The notes under the pieces: model-generated
Database searches by the model: none
The model's input: only the letters and a program-made list of their open reading frames with translations
Told to the model about the DNA's origin: nothing
Translations under genes and position numbers: made by a program
NCBI RefSeq assembly: GCF_007997295.1
Contig: NZ_VORY01000002.1
Location: 124,001 to 188,000 of the forward strand
DNA from: Gillisia hiemivivida
GTDB lineage: Bacteria > Bacteroidota > Bacteroidia > Flavobacteriales > Flavobacteriaceae
Direction of reading: 5' to 3'
DNA: 64,000 nucleotides
Part shown: one piece after another, positions 1 through 8,774 of the stretch
Layout of the letters: each line of letters begins with the position of its first letter
Numbering within the stretch: the first letter of the stretch is position 1

Positions 1-1
1 G

Positions 2-1816
2 CAAATTATTGCTGACGTTGAAAAAAACGAACTGAAATTACTTTACGTTGCTCCAGAAAGTTTACAGTTTGTAGACAGATTTCTTACAGATGGAAAAGTG
101 AGTTTAATTGCCATAGATGAAGCGCATTGTATCTCTAGTTGGGGCCATGATTTTAGGCCTGCCTATACTCAATTAGGTTATTTAAAAAAACGCTTCCCCT
201 CTACTCCTGTTATTGCCTTAACCGCCACTGCAGATAAAGCAACGAGAAAAGATATTTGCCAACAGTTAAATATTCCTGATGCAAAAATACATGTAGCCTC
301 TTTTGACAGAAAGAATCTTTCCCTGGAAGTGCGGCCTGGAACAAAGCGACTGGAACAAATTCTTCAGTTTACTGAAGGTCGAAAAAATGAAAGTGGAATA
401 ATATATTGTTTAAGCCGAAAGAATACTGAAGACGTTGCAGCTAAGTTAAAAGCGAATGGTTTAAAAGCCGAAGCATATCATGCAGGTTTAAGCCATTTAG
501 AGCGAAGTAGAATTCAGGAGGATTTTATAAATGATAAACAACAGGTTATTTGCGCAACTATAGCTTTTGGGATGGGGATCGACAAATCCAATATTCGCTG
601 GGTGATCCATTATAATATGCCAAAAAATCTGGAAGGTTATTATCAGGAGATCGGCCGTGCAGGGCGAGATGGATTGCCTTCAGAAACCATGCTTTTTCAT
701 AGTTATGCAGATGTGATCCAGCTTCAAAAATTTGCTGCTAACGCAAAAAATGAAGCAGTTCAAATGGCCAAACTGGACCGAATGAAACAATATTCTGAAG
801 CACTTACCTGTAGAAGAAAAATTTTACTAAGCTATTTTGGCGAGTTAAAAAAAGAGGATTGCGGCAATTGTGATATCTGTAGGAACCCACCACAGTTTAT
901 GGATGGAACCTTAATCGCTCAAAAGGCGCTTTCGTGTATTTATCGCCTAAAAGGAAAAGAACCTATAACTGTATTGATAGATGTACTTAGAGGTGCGCAG
1001 AATGAGGGAGTCTTAGGAAAAGGCTATCAGGAGTTAAAAACTTATGGAATTGGAAAAGATATTTCTTGGAAAGATTGGCAACTTTATATAATTCAGCTTA
1101 TCAATCTTGGGTATGTAGAGATCGCTTTTCATCTTCATAACCATCTTCAGCTAACTCCAATGGCCAAGGATATCTTATTCAATGGAGGCAAATTAGAGTT
1201 AGCAAAAAATCTGGATCAGAAAGAAATTCAGGCAGAACAATCTAAAACAACTAAAACTAAAGACAATAGTCTTTTCGAAAAACTTCGTCAACTGAGATTA
1301 GGTCTCGCACAAGAAGAAGGAATTCCAGCATATCTTATTTTTAATGATGCTACTTTAAAGGAAATGGAAAAAGAACGCCCAATGACCGATGAAGATTTTA
1401 TCCAAATAAATGGAGTTGGGAGAAAGAAAATGGAGGATTATGGATATCAATTCATTAAAGAGATCATAGCTTTCAATAAAGAGAAACGCTTTAAGAAGAA
1501 ACCTAAAAAATCTGGCAACTCACATAAAGAAACACTACAACTTTACACGGATGGACTTAGTGTAGAAGAGATCTCTGTGTCCAGAAAATTGGCGCCTTCT
1601 ACCATTTATTCTCATCTTATAAAACTTTATGAGGAAGGTGAAAAAATAGATCTATTGCAATTAATTTCTAAAGCTGATGTGGATGCAGTAAGAAAAGCTA
1701 AAGATGAAATTGAAGATCCCAAAGGTTTGAAAACCTATTACGAATACTTTGATGAGGCCTTAGATTACTGGACTATTAAATTTGCATTAACGATCTTAGA
1801 AAAAGAAGAGAACTAA
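2..1816 (+). CDS. recQ: ATP-dependent DNA helicase RecQ (5' end outside window)
   Basis: 3'-5' SF2 DNA helicase acting in recombination and fork repair. The frame is open from base 2, so the true start lies upstream; the GTG at 98 is internal. Visible in order are the DEAH box (IDEAHC), motif III (LTATAD), motif V (AFGMGIDKSNIRW), motif VI (QEIGRAGRDG), the zinc-binding cysteines (CRRK...CGNCDIC), the winged-helix RQC region, an HRDC domain and a C-terminal helix-turn-helix extension typical of Bacteroidetes RecQ. About 600 residues are visible; the family is usually about 700-730 residues, so roughly the first 120 with Walker A are missing. It converges on the TruA-like gene with a 4-bp gap. 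Confidence 0.95.
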   Translation, partial: QIIADVEKNELKLLYVAPESLQFVDRFLTDGKVSLIAIDEAHCISSWGHDFRPAYTQLGYLKKRFPSTPVIALTATADKATRKDICQQLNIPDAKIHVASFDRKNLSLEVRPGTKRLEQILQFTEGRKNESGIIYCLSRKNTEDVAAKLKANGLKAEAYHAGLSHLERSRIQEDFINDKQQVICATIAFGMGIDKSNIRWVIHYNMPKNLEGYYQEIGRAGRDGLPSETMLFHSYADVIQLQKFAANAKNEAVQMAKLDRMKQYSEALTCRRKILLSYFGELKKEDCGNCDICRNPPQFMDGTLIAQKALSCIYRLKGKEPITVLIDVLRGAQNEGVLGKGYQELKTYGIGKDISWKDWQLYIIQLINLGYVEIAFHLHNHLQLTPMAKDILFNGGKLELAKNLDQKEIQAEQSKTTKTKDNSLFEKLRQLRLGLAQEEGIPAYLIFNDATLKEMEKERPMTDEDFIQINGVGRKKMEDYGYQFIKEIIAFNKEKRFKKKPKKSGNSHKETLQLYTDGLSVEEISVSRKLAPSTIYSHLIKLYEEGEKIDLLQLISKADVDAVRKAKDEIEDPKGLKTYYEYFDEALDYWTIKFALTILEKEEN

Positions 1817-1820
1817 GAAA

Positions 1821-2606
1821 TTATATAAATTCTATTTTGTGTAGAATTAATCCAGAAGCAGGTGCTATATAGGTCATTTGGTTATCTAAATCTGCTTTCA
1901 AACTTCTTTCTATGTCCTTTAAGCCTAATTCACCTTTTCCAAGTTGAATAAGCGTTCCCATCATTAACCTTATTTGGTATCTTAAAAAACCACTTCCTTT
2001 AACTACAAGAACATAGCTTTTTTCTGGAAAGAAATTGGCGGTGTAAATGGAGTTTTCTTGTATTTCAGAAAACACTACATCCCTTTCATATAAACTCTTA
2101 CCAGAGGAGCGAACGCAGAAATTCTGAAAGTGATGCAAGCCTTCAAAAAGCTTCGCACCTTCCTTCATTAATTCTATATCTAAGGTATCTTGCAAATTGG
2201 TCATAAGCGGTGCGCAAAAAGGATGGTTCTTGTCACCAAAGGAAAATAGATAGTGATATTCCTTCTGTTTTGAATCCTGAATAATATTGAACTTCCCATC
2301 TACTTCCTGAATTTCTAAAGCTTTAATATCTGGAGGTAAGTTCTTATTCAATAATTTTAGAAATTCCGGAAGATCTTCTAGAGGTTCCTCTTCTAAAAAC
2401 AACTCGAAAGCAGATTCGTTGGCAGATACCATTGCATCTGTTCGGCTAGAACCAAGAATCTTAAACCTACGATCTGGAAGAATAAATTTAAATGTTTTCT
2501 TAATAAGACCTTCTATGGTTTTAAAACCGGGCTGGCGTTGCCATCCGTGTAAACGATATCCTAAATATTGAATTTTTATAAGGTAATAAAAGCGTTTTGG
2601 CTGCAA
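1821..2606 (-). CDS. Divergent TruA-family tRNA pseudouridine synthase
   Basis: TruA-like enzyme expected to convert uridines of the tRNA anticodon arm to pseudouridine. The catalytic Asp sits near residue 57 in SSRTDAMVSA. The canonical TruA motif is GRTDAGVHA, so RTD is kept while the flanking Gly, Gly and His are replaced. The N-terminal YLGYRLHGWQRQP and the C-terminal FLRYQIRLMMGTL blocks match the family, as does the length of 261 residues. The start is a TTG at 2606; no in-frame ATG lies nearby, and a near-consensus -7 element (TATCTTCG on the minus strand, 2623-2630) is 17 bases upstream. It may be a paralogue with altered specificity, since flavobacteria often carry a canonical TruA elsewhere. 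Confidence 0.8.
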   Translation of the reverse strand: MQPKRFYYLIKIQYLGYRLHGWQRQPGFKTIEGLIKKTFKFILPDRRFKILGSSRTDAMVSANESAFELFLEEEPLEDLPEFLKLLNKNLPPDIKALEIQEVDGKFNIIQDSKQKEYHYLFSFGDKNHPFCAPLMTNLQDTLDIELMKEGAKLFEGLHHFQNFCVRSSGKSLYERDVVFSEIQENSIYTANFFPEKSYVLVVKGSGFLRYQIRLMMGTLIQLGKGELGLKDIERSLKADLDNQMTYIAPASGLILHKIEFI

Positions 2607-2880
2607 ATGGATTATTTTGTTGCGAAGATAGAGAAATATAGATAGCAGTATTAACTCATCAACAAGGACAGGAAGTAAATTTCTTAATAATACGTTAAAT
2701 ATATTTCAATATTTTAAGTGCTTTTTGAAAAATAATTTTAGCTTCGCACTTCCCTACACAAAAAAAATAGAATTCTATATCATTTTTTCATTCGTCTTAA
2801 GAATATGCTTTTAAAATATATGCATCGAAAAGAACTTGTTGAGAAAGCTATTGTCAAATTAATAACCCAACACATATTTA

Positions 2881-3216
2881 ATGGATTCACAGAAAGTAGA
2901 CATGTTTATCATTGCCAATAGTAAGTATTTTGAAAGCCATCAGGTTATTCAAGTAAGAGATAAGCTCTTGCAAATGGATGATTCAAAGTGGGGAATAGTA
3001 CAAACATTACAATTTAAAGATCCAACCATAAGCCTAATCGTTTCATTGGTTGCTGGTAGTTTAGGTATCGATAGATTTTTGATTGGGGATACAGGGCTTG
3101 GTATAGGTAAACTTCTAACCTGTGGTGGCTTAGGATTATGGGCAATTATAGATTGGTTCCTTATTATGGAAGCTACAAGAGAGAAAAACATGGACAACCT
3201 TCAACGCATCCTATAA
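2881..3216 (+). CDS. TM2 domain membrane protein
   Basis: Small 111-residue membrane protein. Residues about 45-105 form a TM2 domain: two hydrophobic helices around the short conserved loop GIDRFLIGD (DRF-x-x-G type). The first 45 residues are soluble. The molecular function of TM2 proteins is not settled. This is the first gene of a four-gene block in which every junction overlaps: its TAA shares a base with the next ATG (TAATG at 3214-3218). Co-translation with DUF2752, DUF4870-like and M48 proteins suggests one membrane-linked task, which is an inference. Confidence 0.85.
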   Translation: MDSQKVDMFIIANSKYFESHQVIQVRDKLLQMDDSKWGIVQTLQFKDPTISLIVSLVAGSLGIDRFLIGDTGLGIGKLLTCGGLGLWAIIDWFLIMEATREKNMDNLQRIL

Positions 3217-3623
3217 TGTCCCTAAATAGGAATAAGCTCTATACTATATTGCTTATATCCTGTATTGCGGGATATATTTGGATTATTAATAGCCTTTATT
3301 CGCTTAATAGTTCAATTGAAGTATGTTTAATAAAACATGTAACAGGTGTTCCCTGTCCGTCATGTGGTTCTACAAGATCTGTCATTTCATTAGCTAAGGG
3401 AGACTTTTTAGGATCTATTTTTATAAATCCTCTAGGATTGGTAGTGGCCTTAATTATGATATTAGCTCCACTTTGGGTCATTTTTGATCTGATTACTAAA
3501 AGACACAGTCTTTTTGCTTTTTATAGGCAAATAGAAAATTATCTTAAAAAGCCTAAAGTACTGGTTGTTTTTATTTTATTAGTAATGCTAAACTGGATTT
3601 GGAACATCACCAAAGGATTATGA
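3216..3623 (+). CDS. DUF2752 membrane protein
   Basis: The DUF2752 signature CPSCGSTRS follows the first transmembrane segment and is followed by a second helix pair. Function unknown. I place the start at the ATG at 3216, not at the upstream ATG at 3138, because 3216 overlaps the stop of the TM2 gene by one base and gives the family's usual length of about 135 residues. The two CxxC cysteines could bind metal or form a disulfide, which is not shown. Its stop overlaps the start of the next gene (ATGA, 3620-3623). Confidence 0.85.
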   Translation: MSLNRNKLYTILLISCIAGYIWIINSLYSLNSSIEVCLIKHVTGVPCPSCGSTRSVISLAKGDFLGSIFINPLGLVVALIMILAPLWVIFDLITKRHSLFAFYRQIENYLKKPKVLVVFILLVMLNWIWNITKGL

Positions 3624-4057
3624 TAAAAGAAATGAGTTTTAGTTATGGTCCTGGAGATCATGAATCAGAGAAAGCTTCTAATAGCTATCTTATGTCCTTA
3701 ATCGCCTTAATTGCAGGTTTACCTTTACCTATTATTAATTTATTAGCAACGGGGATTTTTTATTTAGTAAATAGAAAGAGCTCCTATTTTGTGCGTTGGC
3801 ATTGTACTCAAGCATTACTTTCTCAATTCTCCATGCTTCCTTTAAATAGTGTTGCATTTTGGTGGACCCTTTCCATAGTTTTTGGTTCGGAAGGGATAAC
3901 CAATAATTATGTAGCCTACATAATTTTAGTGCTGCTTTTTAATTCAACCGAATTTGTAGCTACCATTTATACAGCTATCCAAACCAGAAAAGGAATTCAT
4001 ATTGAATGGTTCTTCTATGGTAGTATCACCAATCTAATTTGTAAAACTAAAAAATGA
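3620..4057 (+). CDS. DUF4870-like membrane protein
   Basis: A 145-residue protein with three or four hydrophobic segments. The pattern VNRKSSYFVRWHCTQALLSQ resembles the R/K-S-x-F-V-x-x-H-x-x-Q-A-L core of DUF4870/Tic20-like small membrane proteins. The start is set at the ATG at 3620, overlapping the previous stop as ATGA and preceded by AAAGGA. The upstream ATG at 3599 lies inside the DUF2752 gene and is less likely. The stop overlaps the M48 protease start (ATGA, 4054-4057). Domain assignment is by pattern only. Confidence 0.7.
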   Translation: MIKEMSFSYGPGDHESEKASNSYLMSLIALIAGLPLPIINLLATGIFYLVNRKSSYFVRWHCTQALLSQFSMLPLNSVAFWWTLSIVFGSEGITNNYVAYIILVLLFNSTEFVATIYTAIQTRKGIHIEWFFYGSITNLICKTKK

Positions 4058-4851
4058 AAAAAGTAATTACGCAAGGCCTTGTAGGCTTAACTATTTTTCT
4101 TTCGTCTTGGGTTTTATTGAATCAGATTGATTGGATTGATTTGCTAGAAATTGATAAAGCAACTGCGAAAACAGAAATAAAAATAGGTGAACTTTACTGG
4201 GATGTTTTTAAAAGTAACGAAGTAGAAAACAAGGATGCTTTTGTAAATAAAACTATTGATAGTTTAGTAGTTAAAATTTGTTCTAGGAATAAAATTGATC
4301 GTGAGCATATCAAAGTTCATATTCTTAACAAGGAGGAAGTAAACGCTTTTGCCCTGCCAAACGGGCATCTAATTATTTATAGTGGTCTTATCTTAGCTTC
4401 GGACAATCCAGAGGAGTTGAGCGGTATTATTGGTCATGAATTAGCTCATATAGAACTTAATCATGTAATGAGAAAACTTATTAATGAAATAGGTCTTTCA
4501 GTATTAATTTCTATGACCACAGGAAATGGGAGTACAGAGATCATCTCTCAAACTGCAAAATTATTGTCATCTTCAGCTTTTGACAGAGATTTAGAAAAAG
4601 AAGCAGATCTAAAAGCAGTGGACTACTTGATAAATTCAAAAATAGATACAGAGCCATTTGCAAATTTTCTTTATAAACTCTACACAAAAGAAAATGAATT
4701 ACAGGAAGCTTTATCCTGGGTTAGTACTCATCCAATACTAAAAGAAAGAGCGACTTATATTTTGGAGTATTCTGCATCTAAGAAAACAACAATACCCGAA
4801 ATGATCTTGGCCCCTCAATCATGGAAAGAATTACAAGAAAAATTAAATTAA
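4054..4851 (+). CDS. M48 family zinc metalloprotease
   Basis: Membrane-anchored HtpX/Oma1/BepA-like metallopeptidase. An N-terminal hydrophobic segment (residues about 5-22) is followed by the protease domain. HELAH at residues 128-132 supplies two zinc His ligands and the catalytic Glu, and E183 in EKEAD is the expected third ligand. ALPNGHLIIYSGL is the conserved substrate-edge strand of the family. There are no TPR repeats at the C-terminus, so this is a short 265-residue form. It is the last gene of the TM2-DUF2752-DUF4870 block, overlapping by ATGA. A role in membrane-protein quality control is an inference from the family. Confidence 0.88.
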   Translation: MKKVITQGLVGLTIFLSSWVLLNQIDWIDLLEIDKATAKTEIKIGELYWDVFKSNEVENKDAFVNKTIDSLVVKICSRNKIDREHIKVHILNKEEVNAFALPNGHLIIYSGLILASDNPEELSGIIGHELAHIELNHVMRKLINEIGLSVLISMTTGNGSTEIISQTAKLLSSSAFDRDLEKEADLKAVDYLINSKIDTEPFANFLYKLYTKENELQEALSWVSTHPILKERATYILEYSASKKTTIPEMILAPQSWKELQEKLN

Positions 4852-5463
4852 AAGGGGAATCCCAAGCCTTGATTCTAATTTTGAAATAATGAGAATAGCT
4901 AGGTGTTTTGTTACTTCTATATACACTTACATGTAATCATTATATAGTTTCCTCCAACTGTAATAACCAGAAGAAATAAGTATAATAATTTATAGAAGAT
5001 CTTGATATATTTCAATATTTTTTCAAAGACCCCATTTTAATTTTGATGATAAATATTAAATCTTAATTTTAACAAAAAGATCATTTCCTTTATACTTTAA
5101 CCAATAAAAACAAAACTTAATCGATTTATAATAAGATAAGAAGTCATTATTTGCCAGACTTATATTACCTATGGCGAATAAGAAATACCACAATTATAGA
5201 ACACGCACATAAGCTTATGTTTTTCAAGAAAAATTTAATAACAGAATTTATATCGCTGGTTTGCCGATCAGGATTTTAAATATTCAGATACCAGTAAATT
5301 ATCTTTTCTGTGGGTTAAAGAGTATCTATTACTAGTCAGAATTATTCGTGAATTATATAGCATTGCAGAAAGTAGAATTAATATCTTTCCGCCCGCATAA
5401 GATTAGTCCTTAGGGTATGGTTAGGAATATAAAATTGTTTTTTTAATATTAATTATAAATATC
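4852..5463. other. 612-base spacer without recognisable gene
   Basis: Very A/T-rich, with short open frames only. It contains a perfect 14-nt palindrome ACATAAGCTTATGT at 5207-5220 followed by TTTT, which could be a weak stem-loop. No RNA family, repeat copy or decayed gene could be recognised. The promoter of the following lipoprotein gene must lie in the last 100 bases, but no good TAnnTTTG element is visible. Confidence 0.5.
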
Positions 5464-6603
5464 ATGTTGTTTAAGAAGAAGCTAGTAGTATTATTTATGA
5501 TTTGTATAACAGCTTTTACAAGTTGTGACAATCCTGAAGTTAAAGAAATTAATATAGGTTTTATTGCCCCACTAACTACTCTGGCAACAGATCTGGGTGT
5601 AGGCCCTTCTCAAGCAATGACAATTGCTGTAGAACGATATAATTCCAACAAAAGCGAGTCTCAACCAAAGATCAATTTATTTGTTGAAGATGATAAATGG
5701 GAGAAAGATCTGGCTTTACCATTGTATGAAAAGCTTAGAAAAGAACATAATATAGATATTGTTTTTATTAGTAATACAGATGGTACAATTGCAATACAAG
5801 ACAGAATTATGGAAGATGGTGTTATAGCTGTTAATCCACTAAATAACGACAAACTTCTTTCCTCACTAAATAAAAACACTTTCAAAATTGCTAAGTCCAC
5901 AGAAGAATCTAATAAAATAGTTGGAGTACGAATTATAGAACTTGGGTTAAAAAAGGCCATAATTCTACAATTTCCTAACGATTTTATGAGCATCGCTGCT
6001 AATTCTGTGAAAGAGGTCTTAACAGAAAATGGAGTAGAAAACAAGATCATTATAATAGATAAAGATCAAAAAGATTTTACTGATATTTTAAGAACAGCAA
6101 AGGAAGAAGGGACAGAAGCTTATATTTTCTTTGGCTATAAGAAATTAGGTCTTGCTATGAAACAAGCAAGAGACATGGGAATAGACGCTCTGTTCTTTGG
6201 TTCAACCACGTTATTGGATCCTGATTTTTACAAAAATTCTGAAGGTGCAATAATTGGTACCGAATGTACTTTTTTCACTCCTCTAGATGGAAATTATATT
6301 TTAGCAAATGAATTCTTGCAAAACTATAAAAAGAGATTTGGAGAAGAACCTTTTTCTATTTGGCCTCCTATGCAGGCATACGATGCTATGAACATTGTAA
6401 TAAATGAAGTTAAATCGATTAATGAAGATAAAACTGAGAATGAATCTCAAGTAGATTGGCTAAGAAATCGCTTATTTAATGTTAAATATTATCAAGGGGT
6501 TTGTGGAAATATTTCTATTAAGGAAGATGGGTCGTCGAGAGGAATATATTTTTCATTATATAAAGTGGAATCTGATGGTAAACTTATAAAAATTAAACGC
6601 TAA
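5464..6603 (+). CDS. LivK-like periplasmic-binding lipoprotein (type 1 PBP fold)
   Basis: A 379-residue lipoprotein. The signal peptide ends in AFTSC with Cys21 as the probable lipidated residue. The mature part reads as a type 1 periplasmic-binding protein of the branched-chain amino acid/amide class: INIGFIAPLT at the start, an SNTDGTIA region, a two-lobe alternation, and WPPMQAYDAMNIV near the end. Such proteins usually deliver ligands to ABC permeases, but no permease or ATPase gene is adjacent. It may serve a distant transporter or act as a sensor or scavenger. It stands alone between two long non-coding stretches; the ligand cannot be predicted. Confidence 0.8.
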   Translation: MLFKKKLVVLFMICITAFTSCDNPEVKEINIGFIAPLTTLATDLGVGPSQAMTIAVERYNSNKSESQPKINLFVEDDKWEKDLALPLYEKLRKEHNIDIVFISNTDGTIAIQDRIMEDGVIAVNPLNNDKLLSSLNKNTFKIAKSTEESNKIVGVRIIELGLKKAIILQFPNDFMSIAANSVKEVLTENGVENKIIIIDKDQKDFTDILRTAKEEGTEAYIFFGYKKLGLAMKQARDMGIDALFFGSTTLLDPDFYKNSEGAIIGTECTFFTPLDGNYILANEFLQNYKKRFGEEPFSIWPPMQAYDAMNIVINEVKSINEDKTENESQVDWLRNRLFNVKYYQGVCGNISIKEDGSSRGIYFSLYKVESDGKLIKIKR

Positions 6604-6725
6604 CAACCTCCAATTACCTTCCATTTTACAATAGCTAAAGCCATCTGATGAAAATATTGATAAAAAATATTTGTATGTCCCCTTTTGTTCCAGTAAATAT
6701 TTTTTCAATTAATTACAGATTATTT

Positions 6726-6808
6726 CCGTCATGTTGTCCCGAATAGTCGGGAGTTTCAACATCTCATTTATATAGGAATGAGACCCTGAACCAAGTTTAG
6801 GGTGACGG
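6726..6808. repeat. Dispersed intergenic repeat R1, copy 1
   Basis: The segment has two stem-loops: TCCCGA-ATAG-TCGGGA (6737-6752) and CCCTGAACCAAGTTTAGGG (6784-6802), joined by an A/T-rich spacer containing ATCTCATT...GAATGAGA. The same parts recur at 21561-21708, and fragments at 14137-14175, 22189-22212 and 42585-42612. It lies between convergent genes and overlaps no ORF. Confidence 0.75.
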
Positions 6809-6940
6809 GACCAATTCATATAGGATAATAGTCATTGGACTCTAAACGAGATAAACAAAAAAAATTAACGCTTTTCATCCAAAACCATTGAATGTGGAAT
6901 ATTTGAATGAAATACTTATAAGTTGTAGTTCAAAATAGCC

Positions 6941-6988
6941 ATAAAAAACACCCATAAAATTGACGTCAATTTTAGGGGTGTTTTTTAT
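6941..6988. terminator. Bidirectional rho-independent terminator, 48-nt palindrome
   Basis: Two 24-nt arms that are perfect inverted copies except for one position. The centre is TAAAATTGACGTCAATTTTA, flanked by ACACCC/GGGTGT and by A6 on the left and T6 on the right. It serves the lipoprotein gene on the plus strand and the helicase gene on the minus strand, whose stop is at 7013. Confidence 0.85.
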
Positions 6989-7012
6989 GAATTCAAATTA
7001 CTTTTTTTAATC

Positions 7013-8527
7013 TTAGAATTCCGAATTTATTTGTTGACGCAATTTTCTTGCATAATCTTCTTCTAACCAGTCCCTATAATTTTTCGTGCTTTTACTAATA
7101 CAATAGGAATATTGTTTTATTCTAGAAGAAATATCGTCCTTTAATTCTTTTGCAAGAATTCGTGCATCAAAAACATCCTCGCTATTCTCTACGCACATTT
7201 TCACATGTTGATCCATAGACCATTCCAAAACAGCTTTAGACCTAAGACCTTTTCGAATTACAACATCATATGCAGCTTCCACATCAAAATCTACAATTTC
7301 AGATTGCTGAAATTGCTCTCTCATTTCAGGAGGCATTACATATTTAAATTCACGCTCAATTTCTTCATCGCTTAGTAAATTCTCAAAATAAAAATCTGGA
7401 GATCTAAAAAGCTGTTTCCAGTCTACTGGTGCACTCCAATGTCCAAATCTTACTACATTATTACCAAGATCTATTACATTGAATTCAGATTTATTTTTCA
7501 AAATTCTAGAACCACGTCCTATCATTTGAAAGTAAAGGGTTAGCGACTTTGTTGCTCTGTTTAAAATAATGGTTTCTACGGAAGGTTCATCAAATCCTGT
7601 AGTTAGGATACTAACTGAAGTTACAATGGCCTCTGGAGTATGTTTAAACCATTTTAAGATATCCTTCCTGTCCTGCTTGCTCGTAGTGTTGTCAAGATGT
7701 CTTATAGGAAACCCAGCATTTCTAAAAGTTTCATATACTTCTTTAGAGGTATTGATCCCATTATTAAAAATAAGAGTCTTTTTATTTCTGGATTTATCCA
7801 AATAGGCATTCAAGAGTTTTTCCTGCATGCTCATATTGGAGTAAAGCTCTTCAGAAGATTTAACTGTATAATCTCCGTTGATCCCTACTTTAAGTGACTG
7901 CAAACCTACATCGTAACTAAATACCTTTGCTTTAGCCAAAAAACCTTTTCCTATTAATGAGCCAATAGAATCTCCTACAATAAGTTCTCTATAATTATCC
8001 TTCATAGGAAGTTTAATGTTAGAGCTTAAAGGAGTGGCTGTCACTCCTAGAATAAAACACTTTTCAAAAAATTTAAATAATTTTCTAAATGAATTGTAAT
8101 GCGCTTCATCTATAATAACCAATCCTATGTCCTGAATTTCCAATTTTTCATCATGTAGCCTGTTATTTAGTGTTTCTACCATAGCCACAAAGCACATATA
8201 ATCTTCTTGATCTGGAAGTTCTTTTACTTTACTGTTAATTATTTTATTTAGCACCCCAAACTCCGAAAGCATTTTAGAGGTCTGCTTGCACAACTCAATT
8301 CTATGAGTTAGAATCAAGACTTTTTTATTAGTACGTTGGATAAACTCTCTAACAATAGAAGAAAATATAACCGTTTTCCCACCGCCGGTTGGGAGTTGGT
8401 ATAATAAATTATAATGATTAGGATGGGTATCTATTACATTAAAAATCTTATCTATATCTACCTGTTGGTAGTCATAAAGTACTTTATCATTCTTTTTTTC
8501 TTCAAGTCCAAACGTTTCAACAGCCAT
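7013..8527 (-). CDS. SF2 DEAD/DEAH-box helicase
   Basis: A 504-residue superfamily 2 helicase of the restriction-enzyme/UvrB-like ResIII type. Walker A PTGGGKT is at residues 46-52, DEAH at 140-143, TAT at 163-165, and the second RecA domain ends with QMIGRGSR (motif VI). The last 130 residues are a charged helical tail with no recognised nuclease or methylase. No restriction partner gene is next to it, so it looks like a stand-alone flavobacterial helicase of unknown substrate. The ATG at 8527 is supported by a consensus -7 element 23 bases upstream. Confidence 0.85.
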   Translation of the reverse strand: MAVETFGLEEKKNDKVLYDYQQVDIDKIFNVIDTHPNHYNLLYQLPTGGGKTVIFSSIVREFIQRTNKKVLILTHRIELCKQTSKMLSEFGVLNKIINSKVKELPDQEDYMCFVAMVETLNNRLHDEKLEIQDIGLVIIDEAHYNSFRKLFKFFEKCFILGVTATPLSSNIKLPMKDNYRELIVGDSIGSLIGKGFLAKAKVFSYDVGLQSLKVGINGDYTVKSSEELYSNMSMQEKLLNAYLDKSRNKKTLIFNNGINTSKEVYETFRNAGFPIRHLDNTTSKQDRKDILKWFKHTPEAIVTSVSILTTGFDEPSVETIILNRATKSLTLYFQMIGRGSRILKNKSEFNVIDLGNNVVRFGHWSAPVDWKQLFRSPDFYFENLLSDEEIEREFKYVMPPEMREQFQQSEIVDFDVEAAYDVVIRKGLRSKAVLEWSMDQHVKMCVENSEDVFDARILAKELKDDISSRIKQYSYCISKSTKNYRDWLEEDYARKLRQQINSEF

Positions 8528-8549
8528 ATTTTTGATTTCAGCAAGTTTG

Positions 8550-8557
8550 CAAAAATA
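8550..8557 (-). promoter_or_regulatory. Putative -7 element for the SF2 helicase
   Basis: TATTTTTG on the minus strand matches the Bacteroidetes -7 consensus TAnnTTTG, 23 bases before the ATG at 8527. Confidence 0.5.
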
Positions 8558-8664
8558 GCAGATTTTTAGGTTATACTAAAATGTTTAGGCATATTTAAGT
8601 TTTATCTTTTTTACTTCCTGAAAATGCAAATATTCATTATTTTTGATAAGATTTTGAAAACCAA

Positions 8665-8731
8665 GGATATTTTAAAGATATCCACTCCCCATGGATAATC
8701 TCATTCTCACTTAAATATCCACTTGGATAAT
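8665..8731. promoter_or_regulatory. Cluster of GGATAT/ATATCC half-sites before the Crp/Fnr gene
   Basis: Four alternating half-sites: GGATAT (8665-8670), then ATATCCAC...ATGGATAAT (8678-8699), then ATATCCACTTGGATAAT (8715-8731). The last two are imperfect palindromes that start 37 bp apart. They end 43 bases before the Crp/Fnr ATG at 8775, a sensible place for operators or autoregulatory sites. No binding is proven. Confidence 0.45.
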
Positions 8732-8774
8732 GCCTTCACTCCCCTTTCCCCTGATGTAATTAACAATTAAAATT

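Noticed and set aside
7013-8527. SF2 helicase as part of a restriction or defence system
   Set aside because: No nuclease, methylase or defence-associated gene lies beside it; the neighbours are a lipoprotein and a Crp/Fnr regulator.
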